DNA from: Chionis minor
Taxonomy: Eukaryota > Chordata > Aves > Charadriiformes > Chionididae
Assembly: GCA_013398295.1 (NCBI GenBank)
Contig: VZSF01008484.1
Coordinates: forward strand, 124,001-188,000
Length of the DNA stretch: 64,000 nucleotides
Direction: 5' to 3'
Position 1 is the stretch's first letter. Every line of letters starts with the position of its first letter. Both the position numbers and the translations under genes were made by a program. Under the pieces are notes generated by a model, which saw nothing but the letters and a program-made list of their open reading frames with translations, was not told the origin of the DNA and ran no database searches. Positions 1 through 10,463 of the stretch are shown here, piece by piece.

Positions 1-399
1 TCGCTCCCTTTTCCTAGAGGGAAGCAAGAGAATTGTTTTAACCAAGACAGAAACTGCAAGGCTGCTCCCATTTGATCGAAACAAAAGAAGACGGAGGCCA
101 AGTTTTTAGGCTGCCCTAATTTTAGCCCAACATTTAAATATTTCTCTTGTCTTTTGTCACAGCACTGGTTTCCTCTCTCGGCTCCTAGGAAGATGCTTAT
201 TGTGCTATTTTCCTGGCATTTCCTCTCCCCTCTCCTAACCACCATTCAGCTCCTGTTGCAAGAGGGAGGTCAGGAGAATAATGCCCTTCTGCTGACACAC
301 GGGTAACCCAATCCTCCGTCCTGTTGGTCTGCTGTGCTGAATTCCAACTCATCTGATTGCACTGAGGGCTATTGTACCGTCCCTGCCATGAGAGCTGGG

Positions 400-452
400 T
401 AATTGATATGCTTGAAGGGACTTTAATGAGGAAGAAAGCTAATTAGTTAATG
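400..452. promoter_or_regulatory. Homeodomain-motif pair (possible enhancer fragment)
   Basis: Two AT-rich cores, TAATTGAT and CTAATTAGTTAATG, sit 30 bases apart in a moderately AT-rich stretch. TAATTA/TAATTG is the known core bound by many homeodomain proteins. Such motifs are frequent by chance, so this is a weak regulatory candidate resting on motif content alone. Confidence 0.2.
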
Positions 453-1304
453 TAAGGAGTGAAAAATAAGTCCGACAACCTTGTAGTCCATTTTGTTCCA
501 TTGCGGCTTCCCACAGTGCTTAGCATGGAGCCTAATTTTGAGCTGAGCATGACTGAATTGAAAGCCTGGCAAATCCTAGCAGCAACTGCGAAGCAGAACT
601 GGGGTTGAGTTCAGGGTTTGGGTCTTTGCTGTGCTTGGAGAGGATGGGGTGGGGGCTGGCACACACTAGTGACTGCTCTGGGAGGTATATATGAAGTGGG
701 GAGGGCTGTGGGGGAGTGGCTGTGCGAACTCTGAAATTAGGGGCTTCCTCTCAAGGGGCTGCTGAGGACGAAGGTCCCCGTGTTGGCCAACCAGGCTCAC
801 AGCCGCGGGGAGAAAAGAGCTATTGTGGAGATGTGGTACCTCAACACGTATAGCTAAATGTTTGTAGTCACTTCTGCTATCCTCAGGCATGTGCAAATTC
901 TCCAAGGTCCATGTAGCTTGGTGGGATACAGCCTTACCTGTCCCATGAGGAATGGAAGGGGGTATGGAGGGCAAGAGTAGAGCTGTAGAAGTTATACTCC
1001 GGTGGAGCAAGCAAGCAAAAGGGATTAAAATAAAATAAGGCAGAGAATGAAGAAGCATACAAAACAGGTGTTAAATCTGAATTTCACATTGAGGTGCTTG
1101 TAGAAATTAGCTAAAGCTGCTCGAGTGACAAAGCTTCTGGTGGACTGGTCTAGGCTGGAAACTAACTGAGGTGATGTGCATCCCCCTGCCCGGGGAGGAA
1201 AGAGCAGAAGGTTTGAAAGGTTTCAGAGACCACCAAAGTCTGTGGAAGTTTCCTCCCTGACTTTGATGGATGCTGAAAAGGTAATGAGGAAGGAGTGAAG
1301 GAAT

Positions 1305-1329
1305 GGGAAAGAAGAAAAAGAAAAAGAAA
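1305..1329. repeat. A-rich purine tract
   Basis: Uninterrupted purines made of repeated GAAAAA-type units. It is low-complexity DNA, and its complement gives the phenylalanine/serine-rich open frames seen on the other strand. Confidence 0.7.
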
Positions 1330-2029
1330 TGGGACAGGAATAAGACAGCAAAGGGATACATAACTGAATATGGCTGAATAGTGTTTGTTCTGAGCAAGTT
1401 ATGTTTGCCAATGTATTCTTTGTGCAGAAATCCAGTTTCTTCTAGAAAGTGCTGTAAACGCCACCTGCTTCTGGTGCTTTAGATAATGAGATGGGCTGGA
1501 ACTAGACCAGACCTTGGGCACAACTGGGGCTGCGGCTGCTCAAATTGGATTGCAGCAAGAGCTTATCAGTTATTTGAGAGGAAAGAGTCAATAAGCCTTT
1601 TTCAATATAAATATCATCTTGTTGAATGTGGTGGGACTCTGGGGAGTGAGCCGTTCACACGACATGAAACTCTTCTAGTTGTTGACGATAACTAATGTTT
1701 GAAGACATCTTTGAGATATTGATCTAATAGCTGTTGCTTTGTCCTTGCCTGCCTCAGCCCTGTCTGGAGAGCCTGGGAACGGTACACAGCCATGCTCTGA
1801 AGGTCAGTGTATTTCCAGGTCCTGGTTCCTTGTTACATCGTGCTCATACCCTTTTCCCTGTGACCAAATCCCTCTTCCCCAGAGGCTGTTCATCCTGGAG
1901 TCGCATCAGAGCAGGAAGGCAATGAGAAGGAAGTCTCCAGGTTTAGGAAGAAGATATTCACACAACTTGACGCCTGCCACTCTGCTGTTGGTACTGTCTC
2001 CCTTAACAGGTCCTTAAGCACTCTGTATT

Positions 2030-2551
2030 TGTGCTGGTGGGCACATCTGGAGTATTGTGTCCAGTTCTGGGCTCCCCAGGACAAGAGAGATGTGGAGCTA
2101 CTGGAGAGAGTCCAGCAAAGGGCCACTAAGATGATAAAGGGACTGGAGCATCTCTCCTCTGAGGAGGAGCCGATTGTTGGGACTGTGCAGCATGGAGAAT
2201 AGGAAGCTCAGAGGGGATCTCATCAATGTGTACAAATACCTGAAGGGGAGGTTTAAAGAAGACAGAGCCAGGCTCTTTTTAGTGGTGCCCAGTGGCAGGA
2301 CAAGAGGCAATGGCCACACATCGAAACACAAGATGGTCCCTCTGAACTTCAGGAAATGCTTCTTTGCTGTGGAGGAGACTGAGCACTGGAGCGTGTTGCC
2401 CAGAGAGGCTGTAGACTCTCCATCCTTGGAGACATTGAAAAGCTGTCTGGACATGATCCTGGGCTGTGGGTGGCCCTGCTTGAGCAGGGGCTTGGACCAG
2501 ATGGCCTCCAGAGGTTCCTGCTAAGCTCAACCAGTCTGTGACTCTGTCATG
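2030..2551 (+). mobile_element. CR1 LINE, 5'-truncated 3' end
   Basis: A sense-orientation 3' end of a chicken-repeat-1 (CR1) non-LTR retrotransposon. It begins inside the ORF2 C-terminal region and runs through the 3' untranslated segment, with the typical wording of this family near 2487-2520 (GAGCAGGGGCTTGGACCAGATGG, then a 'CTCCAGAGGTTCC' block). It ends in the CR1-type tail at 2525-2550 (CTCAACCAGTCTGTGACTCTG). CR1 elements are usually 5'-truncated like this and end in short ATTCTGTG-like repeats instead of poly(A). The copy carries a frameshift and many substitutions, so it is old and inactive. Family assignment rests on recall of bird and turtle CR1 wording; the subfamily was not determined. 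Confidence 0.93.
2041..2524 (+). pseudogene. Remnant of CR1 ORF2 C-terminus (frameshifted)
   Basis: The sense frame starting at 2041 reads [17 protein letters not shown], then [19 protein letters not shown]. This is the characteristic region of CR1 ORF2 after the reverse transcriptase domain. Near 2160-2174 a small deletion relative to the family shifts the reading frame. The second frame (from about 2174 to the TAA at 2522-2524) reads RGDLINVYKYLKG, later TRGNGH and LPREAVDSPSLETLK, all typical of the same protein. Intact ORF2 encodes endonuclease and reverse transcriptase for retrotransposition. Both catalytic domains are missing here, so nothing functional can be made. The second frame runs past the usual end of ORF2 into 3' UTR sequence. 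Confidence 0.88.
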
Positions 2552-4285
2552 TGTGTTTGCATGGGCCTGCTTTCTCCCAAGTGTGCTTGCTTCCACATTT
2601 AGCCACGTGGTCGATAGCAAAGGTGACCAGATGAGTAGATCAGGCGCGCTGGCCTTGTTGCCAGCGTCTGTGCACCTACACGCGCTACCCTCTGCTCAAA
2701 ACCCCTTCTTGGCATGGGCACACAGAGGAGAGCGCTTGCACATGGCTGCAGTGTATTCACAGGGGCATCACACCTGTGCTCTCCCTGTGTTGCCAGTACT
2801 GGTGCAGCTGAATGTTTTGTTAGCAACCATGAGAAAATTTCCCAAAAAGGTCCTTTTAAAAGGAAAACTTGAGAAAGGGGAGGTTCCTTAACTCTCCTGT
2901 CTTGTAGAAAGGGTGCAAAGCTGCCATTAACAAGCAGCCAGCTTCAAGGCTTAGGTTTCCCAGACCTTTTCTACTTGCTGGACCCTGGCATTTTAATGGT
3001 ATCTATGTCATTTAAATTGCAGCTTCCTGATGTGTGAATATTCATCACATCAGTGTTCTGACAGTGACACTTGCCAGGTCCTAGGTGTGTTCATTAAATA
3101 GTCTGTGTCAAAAGAATCATTATCAGATACACCTACAAATATGATACTGAGTATCTGGGACTTAATGAGATATTTTTACTTGTGTATCTGGTTGCAAAAT
3201 CTAGGTAGTTCCTTACTGTATGTGCTTTGAGCCTGATTTCCAGATTGTGCAGCTTGACTGCCTGCATATCCACTGCTCCCTTTCCCCTCAGAAAAAGCTT
3301 TTGGCCAGATTTCAGCTAGACTCATCAAATCACAAAGAGAATGAAGTTCCTACAAATTTTGTGAAAACTGATGACTGGATACTAGAGAAAGTCCAAAATT
3401 AGTCCCCCAGTGAGAGCAAAATAGGCAGAATTTAGCAATCAGCCACTGTTTGTAGCTCCCAGCCAGCCAATAAACAAGTTGATGATTGTGACCCAGCTAT
3501 CACTTCTGCTCCCTCTTGCTCTGCCAAGCAAAAGGGAGATCCTGGCTTTTGGGAGAGGGAGGGGACATTGCACTGGGAAAAAAAGTTCAGGGACAAAGGA
3601 CACAAAGCTGTAGGGAACCGGGCTTCATTACTTCTGGTGCCCGCGGAATAACTTGTTTTGATAAGTAGTTCAGAGGCCTTAAAAAATTCAATAATAGTAA
3701 CCAGTGCTCCCTAGCAACCCTACAAAAACAGAGCAGCCTGTGCAGCTTAGTTTTCATGAGCAACAGTGTCTGCTTCATTACAATAACAGATTTCAGTTTG
3801 AGCCTTTCAAGGGGTTTCTAGTAAGCAGAGACCATGGGAAGGCCGGTGGCTTGGCCCTGCGTGATGGTCTCCAATCCCGCATTCCTGGCAGAGAGAAGTT
3901 AATGGAAGAACTGGGTGTACAGGGAATTCTGATTTGGGGTTTGTGTTGTGCTATTTAAGAACTGAGCAGCAGTAGCAGTCATGTGTGTGGACATGAGGCA
4001 ATTATAAAGCTTCTCTGTTGCCTTGCCTTGCCTTGTACTTTGTCTGCAGAGTGCAAAAGATACAGGAACTTAATCTCGTATTAAGCTACTTTTTATATAA
4101 TAATTACCGTGAGCGTGCCCATGAGATGGGCTCGTTAGGATTCAATACAGGTTGCTTATCTGAGCACAGCGCTCTCAAAATCCTTCTCCCAGGGCTGAAA
4201 CTTTCTCAATGGCATTTCATTAGAGGCAGACTTACCATTTTGGGGAAAGTAAGTTTAGTGAGTCAAAGGAGCAGGGTTTGATGAT
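2552..4285. other. Unique non-coding DNA
   Basis: No recognisable gene or interspersed repeat. Around 3000-3200 the DNA is AT-leaning with several ATTCATCA/TTAAAT motifs. A perfect three-unit CCTTG repeat lies at 4021-4035. A consensus-like splice donor (AAA|GTAAGT) occurs near 4248 but cannot be paired with a credible exon. Open frames here are under 120 codons and unrecognised. Confidence 0.55.
4021..4035. repeat. (CCTTG)3 short tandem repeat
   Basis: Three perfect CCTTG units, preceded by a partial TTG unit. A minor short tandem repeat. Confidence 0.8.
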
Positions 4286-4286
4286 G

Positions 4287-4315
4287 CAGCGCACGTGGCG
4301 CCGGGGGCGGGGGAA
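4287..4315. promoter_or_regulatory. E-box plus GC-box motif cluster
   Basis: A palindromic E-box CACGTG (4292-4297) is followed within 6 bases by the GC box GGGGGCGGGGG (4303-4313), in a short CpG-dense patch. CACGTG is the known site of bHLH factors such as MYC/MAX, USF and CLOCK; the GC box is the Sp/KLF site. The pairing is common in vertebrate promoters, but no TATA box, initiator or downstream gene is identifiable, so a promoter call is tentative. Confidence 0.3.
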
Positions 4316-5269
4316 GAGGCAGAGCCCCTTCTGCAGGATTTACAGCTCATACCTGGGTGGGAGCAGCAGCCATTTGTGTATCCTGTGGGACTGAGATACT
4401 CTGACATTTACACTGTAAACAGCCCTCATGCTTTCTGCGACTTGACATCTCTGTCCGTCCTACATACGGGCGAGGTTAATGCCAGTTTGCTTCTAATAAG
4501 GTGACGAGGTACAGAAGCGTCAGCCTCTGCCTTTCCATCCTGCAGAGCTCAGGTCACTGCTGGCTGCCTGAGGAGGCACCCCTCGCCCTTTCCCGAGAAA
4601 TAAGCTGTTAGCTTTTAGCTCCTTTGTGGAAAATTAAAGCCGTGTGTGCCACACCAAGAAACTCCTGCATGGAGGACAGGCCCCTGGCACAAAGGACAAG
4701 AGCTGCAAGAAGTGCTGAGCTTGGGTTTCCCCTGGCCCACCTCCCTCGAGGGTTCACAGGGCATTTGGGAGCACGGGGCAAAAGGCTGAGCCCTTGGAGG
4801 GGAGCACTGAGGTTGCAAAACAGGAGCTTTCCCTGGGCTGCTGTGGCAAAGGTGGCAAATACACATGGGTCCCAACTCCCCTGCCAGATGCTCAGTGTTA
4901 GGGTCTACTGGGTCTAAAATGTTACTAAATCTGATTATCTGGGTTTGATGCCTCCTTCTGCTGGTGTTGGTGGGAGGCAAACCGCTTGCATGTTTTTTAT
5001 TCATGCATGGCTGGATCTTACAGGCCTCCAGTGCAAATTTTTAAGTCTGTCCCACGTCACAACCCTGATTCATTGGCTTGGGGAGGTCTGCAGGACCACA
5101 GGGCAACCTGGGCTTGTTCTGCTCCTACCACGCACCCGCTCCACCTCCTCTCTCCTCCAGCCTGTCTATACCCTACTGCAGCCCATCCCCAGAATGAAAA
5201 CATGCCCTGCATTTATTTGTTGAATATTCAGAGACACGCATGGGGATCTCTCCCTCCACGAGAAAGCAA
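4316..5269. other. GC-leaning unique DNA
   Basis: No recognisable gene. Composition becomes GC-rich, which lengthens open frames on both strands (for example 4615-5004 minus and 4624-4917 plus over the same DNA). That mutual overlap and the lack of any familiar domain argue against coding. A 10-base palindrome CCCTCGAGGG lies at 4743-4752. Confidence 0.5.
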
Positions 5270-5590
5270 CTTTCACACGCTGCACAGGATGGACCTGTTG
5301 GCATTCCCGCACCAAGCGCGCGACTCGCACACTTGGCTCCTGTCTTGCCTTCCCCCTCCGCCAGCACAACCACCTCTCTCCCCCTTTGTGACCCCGCGCC
5401 CAACACACTGTCCAGCTGCCTCTGGCATGCCGGGTTATGCCGAAACAGCGAGTCGAGCATGCTGGGCTGCAAATAGCTGGGGAGCCGCTCAGCACCCACC
5501 GCTCTCGGCGGGCTGTTACGGAGCACACACGGCAGCTCCAGCTTGCCCCTGGAGTCCCCTGCCCCATCCCAGCATCGACTTGCCAACCAC
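5270..5590. promoter_or_regulatory. CpG-rich block (CpG-island-like)
   Basis: By hand count about 20 CpG dinucleotides occur in about 310 bases, in DNA estimated at about 60% G+C, giving an observed/expected ratio near 0.7. Most vertebrate DNA is strongly CpG-depleted, so this passes the spirit of the usual island criteria. CpG islands often mark promoters in warm-blooded vertebrates. A 243-codon open frame (4986-5717) spans it, with opposing frames of 144 and 155 codons on the other strand; none resembles a known protein. Confidence 0.4.
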
Positions 5591-6464
5591 AGCCCCTCAC
5601 CTTGTATGTGGGAGAAGAAGAAACTTCGCAGGTCTGACACGCTGCCTGTACATGCTGTCTTGCAAGGGAGTTTGTTTAATATTTACTAACTTTTGTAATG
5701 ACCTCTGGGATCCCTGAACAGTTTTGGGCAAACCATGTGAGGCTTCTTTTTTGGCTGAGATTCATTTTGTGCAGAGCAGATTCAAATCCCAGCTCAGGGG
5801 AATTTGCAGAGTGGGGTAGAATTGAGCAACACATGGAACAGACCTGAGGAAGCCGCACCAATCCTCTGCAGAAAGAAACAGCTGAATTTCACATGTGCTG
5901 AGTGGCTACCGTCGCGGGCCACAAAGGGTCCCTGGAGTTGTTAAACCCGCAAATCCCATCCCCAGCTTTACCCCAGCACGGCTCTTCAGCGCCATATAAA
6001 GATGCTGCGTCACAGCATGCCTATGCACTGCTGTCACGCTTCAACATAAGCACTGCCGAGCTGCGGCTTCGTAACCTTCTTCCAGCAGTCGAGTTCCCAA
6101 GAGGAGGCATCCCCAGAACACACTCCAAAACAGGCAGCCGGGAACAGAAAGTTCAGCGCAAGCTTCAAGCGCCTGCAAGTTCTGCTGCAGTGTCCTTGAG
6201 TGCCCTCCCGCTGCCCCAAGCCTCTGTCTCTAATGCTTTCAGCTCCTACAGCTTAATCCATTTTTACGAAACGTTCCCTTCCTGTTCTCTCCACCTTGTC
6301 AGCTCTCCAGCTCTGCTCCAGGCCCATCTCTTGCAGCCTTTCCTTTCTTCCTTGAGTCTGCCTTTTGAGATCACTCTTTCCTAGGAGGGCTTTGGATCCG
6401 AAGCACAAATCTGATCCTCACGCTGCAACTCTGCATAACGGTTTTCTCTCATTTTGCTCCCTTG

Positions 6465-6525
6465 GTTACTTTGTCATGTAAAGCATTTGGGACAGTGCGG
6501 TTGTAAGATGTGATTAAAAATAGTG
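6465..6525 (+). mobile_element. MIR/CORE-SINE-like 3' fragment
   Basis: The stretch around TGTAAAGCATTTGGGACAGTG resembles the conserved 3' part of MIR-type SINEs and related amniote CORE-SINEs (TGTAAAGCGCTT then GAACAGTGC or GGGA variants). It is tRNA-derived, non-coding and long dead. The match is short and from memory, so chance resemblance is possible. Confidence 0.4.
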
Positions 6526-6572
6526 TTCGATCTATCTTGGCACATAGGACTATCAATCCCCCTTAAAGCTTT

Positions 6573-6585
6573 GGGGGGTGGGGGG
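6573..6585 (+). repeat. G-rich tract
   Basis: GGGGGGTGGGGGG, a 13-base G-rich run. It lacks the four separated G3 tracts of a canonical quadruplex but is a low-complexity, potentially structured site. Confidence 0.7.
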
Positions 6586-9500
6586 ATTTGAAGGTGAGGA
6601 TATTCCAGTTCAAAGGTACATAAAGCCAATTTGCATTTTACACTATTTTTCCCTAATGCTTGCCTTTCTAGAGTAATCAGGCTCTGTTTGCTTCAGTATT
6701 GCCTGCCGTATTTATATTTCCCATTGTTAAAACGCAATGAACTCAGCATGGTTTTCAAGGTGAGGATTTCTAGGTATGTCTCCTTAGTGGTCACTGGATC
6801 AGGTCATCACAGGTTGAGACAGACACTTAGAGTCTGAGAGCTGATTTTATCAAGAGTTAGTGCAAAATGGGCAGTGGCAGATATTGGGGAACGCTGCTTA
6901 ATGCAGTGCTTAAAATAAACAACCAGGAACCTCTGTATGGCAGTGTTCAGGAGCTCCACTTGTACTGTGTAGGGAATACCGGGTTCTGTGGGCTGTGTGT
7001 TTGAAAGTACAATGCAAATGGAAAGCCAGCACTAGGAACAGTATCCTTTCAAAATTTCCTCAAAACTAGAAATAGGAAACCTCATAGTCAGAGCTTTTCC
7101 ACGAAGGTGGAGATGTGCCAAGCTCTTTTTGATCCTCCTCTGTTCTCTGTATTAAAATTAAGCCAGATTCTGATTTCATTTGCACCACTGGAAATCATGA
7201 GAGCTGTTAATTCCGAATACTTAGAAAGTTTTCAAATAGCGAGTTGAGAGTTCAAGGAATTAATACTATTAGGAACTCAGCTTCAGTGCAGTTACTCCAT
7301 ATTGACACAGGTACAAGCGACACAAGGTTTGGCCATTATTAAGGAAACGCTGGTGTGGATTTGTCACACACATAGAGAGAAGAATCTCTTTAGTGGATTT
7401 TAAATGTTCTTTTCCAAGGCTTCCCCAGGTGGACTTCAGTGCGCACACCCTGTCTCGTTGCACCTGAAGTGGGACCAGTGGAGATGAATGGTGTTATGAC
7501 AAGAAGAGGAAAAGTGAGAATATTAACATGACATTTTCTCTTTCATTGTACCTAAAGCACCTGATCTGCAGCTGCCATCTGGACATGTAAGCTCTGAGGA
7601 GCTCCAGTGTCACTGCCTTGGGCTGTGCAGACCCTGGGCGCTGCAGACTTGGAGGATTGCGCTTGTAGGGATTCTCCCCACCTCCCCTCCTGCCTGGCCA
7701 GTGCTGCAACCAAGAATGCCGTAGCTGCTTGGGAGGGATGCCAAAGAAACCCTACAATATACGGAGAGCTGACCTTGGGCTGTTTGGCTGTGCGCCATAG
7801 GCCACGACACTATCATCCTGTAAAATAAACACCTCCTCATCCTCAGCACAGCAACATCTGTGAAGGATAAAGGCCAATCTGATTGCTGATGCTGCCAAAC
7901 TGTCACCCCATTACAGCGTTGGGGGAATCTCAGCCACTCATCCCAGCCCCGGCTGATGTCTCCCAGCCTGGGTAATGAGATGCAAACACTTTGATTTGCA
8001 CGCCTGCAGCCGACAGGCCTGTCCCAGTGGAGCCACCATATGTGCAAACTTCAGGTGTCCTTGCCGGGGCTGCATATGCTTTAACGTGATTTATTTTTTT
8101 GGAAGAGTGTTGCCTTTGCTGCCAGACTGTATAATGTCTTTTCAGCTTGTCCCCTGGCATCCTAGATTCTCTTTTAATGGAGTTTATCTTATTGCCCTCT
8201 AAAATGGGATGTCAGTGGATGGCTCCTCGCTTCTGTTAATGGAACAAATAGTGACCTCCCTCGCCAGCCAACAAAATGGCCTGGTGACAGTGACTGTAGG
8301 TTCCTAGGATGGTAGACGGGACTCAGCCTCTAAAACCTGGTCCTGTTGGTTTGGATTGAGGAGACACCTCTACTGTGATCTTGATTCAGATCCATGTTGC
8401 TACGTTCTGTATCAGCCTTCAAAAGCTGTACTGGGTGCCCATAAGCACCTAGAGTGGGTGTGGGAGGCAATTCAGGGTGGAATGACCCTGGGTGAAAGTG
8501 TGAAAGTGGCTGCACTGTGATTTTTTTTGGTGAAATGAAGCTTTCATTAAAGCCAACAACATTTGAGGGATCTTCAGTCCTTACAGCTTGAGGAAGGTCT
8601 TCTACAGATGAACCAGTGCAGGGTGCTGCTGTTAATCTAACTCAAGCAAGAGCTTGAAGAAGTGGCCCTTCAGCAACGGCAGGGTATAAATGTCCCATAA
8701 CTGCTCTGGCTTTTGTGTGCATGCATGTATGGCAGGACTCGGGACCTCTGGAGCTGCCGTGTTTGCCGTCACAGGGAACAGGGGACACGTGGCACTCAGC
8801 GTTTCCAGGCGATATAGGAAGGTTGCAGGTTGGAGAAGGGACAGATTGTATGTAGCCACTCCAAACCTGGGCGCTGGGCTGGGATCCTGACTGCCTTTTC
8901 CTCTTAAGACAAGTCTTCCATGTGATGCCCATGCATTTTCTGGTTTTATAGGACAGCTTCAAAATCAAGAGATCTAACAGTAGCGTTGCGATTTCTGCTG
9001 GTTCATTGCCGTTGATCCTCCTTTCATGTGGCTGTTCCTTGAATAAAGGGTGTTTTATGAATGATGATACAAAATGGCAATCGGTGTTGACATTACAGAT
9101 CTTTACATCTTTTTGAAGAGTAAAACTTGCGTCTTGGCGACCTTGCCACAAATTTGAGTTTGCCATTTAGTGTGGGTTGCTGTATCCTTTAAGTAGCTCT
9201 ATTTCTTGTGTGTTGTGAAGGACTCTGCTATTTTGGAGGACAAAAGGTTCATGTATAAAATTAGCATATTTATAGATTATGTAAATATTGATATAATTTA
9301 TGCCAAAGCATTGTGTAGTGCACAAATATAATCTCTGCTCCCCCCATGACACCTCGTATGACCCATATGCACTTCATCACGAGCTGGCTTAGGCTTTACT
9401 GTGGCCTCAGCTATCCCGATCAATCACTCAAAGGATTGGGAGTCCAAAAAAAGGCGCACAGCATCTTCCAGAAAAAGTCACATCTCCTGTCTTCTGTTTT

Positions 9501-10431
9501 TCCTGAACAAAAACCTCCCCAAACTCATAAAATTTGTCAAAGTAACCCCCACAGAAATGTTTGCTGCGTGTGGGTGTGTTTATGCAAAGTTTCTATCACT
9601 CGGTACTTCTGCCTGTCGCCTAGTTAGGAAATTAATGCAGGGGCTCGTATCATGGTGGAGGGCACAGAAAATTTTTGCCTGTAAGTGTGTGCACACCGTT
9701 TACACCCACATTAATGTCCCGCCGTTGTATCGGTAGCGCAGTGGGTCCGGGGAGGCATGTACAAACAGTGCCAGACGTGCCACATGTGGCTGGGCACATC
9801 TTTGGGCTTTTCAGCTGGCTGCTGTGCTGGGGCTGTCAGCTTGTCAGCTCTTCTTCTTGCCTGTTTCCGTGCAAGCTGAAACTCCACTCCTGGCCAGTTA
9901 ATTTAGCTCCAGTAGCCCTAACCCAGGCCTGTGACTTCTGACTGGGGAGCCGTTTGGACAGACCTGGGCTCTCTTCCCTGGAGTTGTTGTTACCCATTTC
10001 CCAGGGGTAGAATAAGTGCCAGGGACGCGTGTTTTGGGCAATCATGGGAATGTTAAGTCTATTGATAGGCTGTGGATGATACAGTTCTGCTTCGGATAAG
10101 TGAGGGTCAGGGAGTAAGTACTGTGTGAGCAAACGTATAAACAATTCAAACGTCTGATGTGCCTAAACCGAGGGAGCGTCATCTTTGAGAGAGACTGTTC
10201 TACAGGATGTCTGAACACAGAGGGCTTTTCATCCTGGCTTGTTCAGCTAGGTGGAGTCAAACTAGTTAATGAAATCTGGCTGCATATTTAAATCACCCCT
10301 TGCATATTCTGCTGCCATCTGAAACTGTGGACACTAATCTCGCTGGAATTGGGCAGACTGGTTTCCACCTATCTGCTGTTGCTGCAGTTGACAGCAATAA
10401 TGTATGAAGCAGGGAGCAGCCTACGGTTTGA

Positions 10432-10463
10432 TTTTTTTTTTTTTTTATTTATTTTTTTTCCAG
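10432..10463 (+). repeat. Poly-T tract ending in splice-acceptor-like CAG
   Basis: A run of 15 T, then ATTTATTTTTTTTCCAG. It is a polypyrimidine tract directly followed by CCAG|GG, which matches the vertebrate 3' splice site consensus. Downstream, reading continues in an open frame to about 10663, but the translation matches no family and no branchpoint or donor partner can be confirmed. It is best treated as a low-complexity tract with acceptor potential. Confidence 0.5.

Larger units (their letters stand above)
1..2029. other. Unique non-coding DNA, left flank
   Basis: No gene, exon or interspersed repeat is recognisable here. The sequence is of mixed composition. A TAATTGAT motif lies at 400-407 and a CTAATTAGTTAATG motif at 439-452; both are homeodomain-type cores, suggestive only. 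An A-rich purine tract lies at 1305-1329. Open frames at 666-1058 and 1107-1397 on the minus strand read through low-complexity pyrimidine-rich DNA (runs of F and S in translation) and match no family, so they are taken as chance. Confidence 0.6.

Noticed and set aside
4986..5717. 243-codon open frame on plus strand
   Set aside because: No recognisable domain, overlaps 144- and 155-codon frames on the opposite strand, and lies over GC-rich, CpG-rich DNA where stop codons are scarce. Not annotated as a gene.
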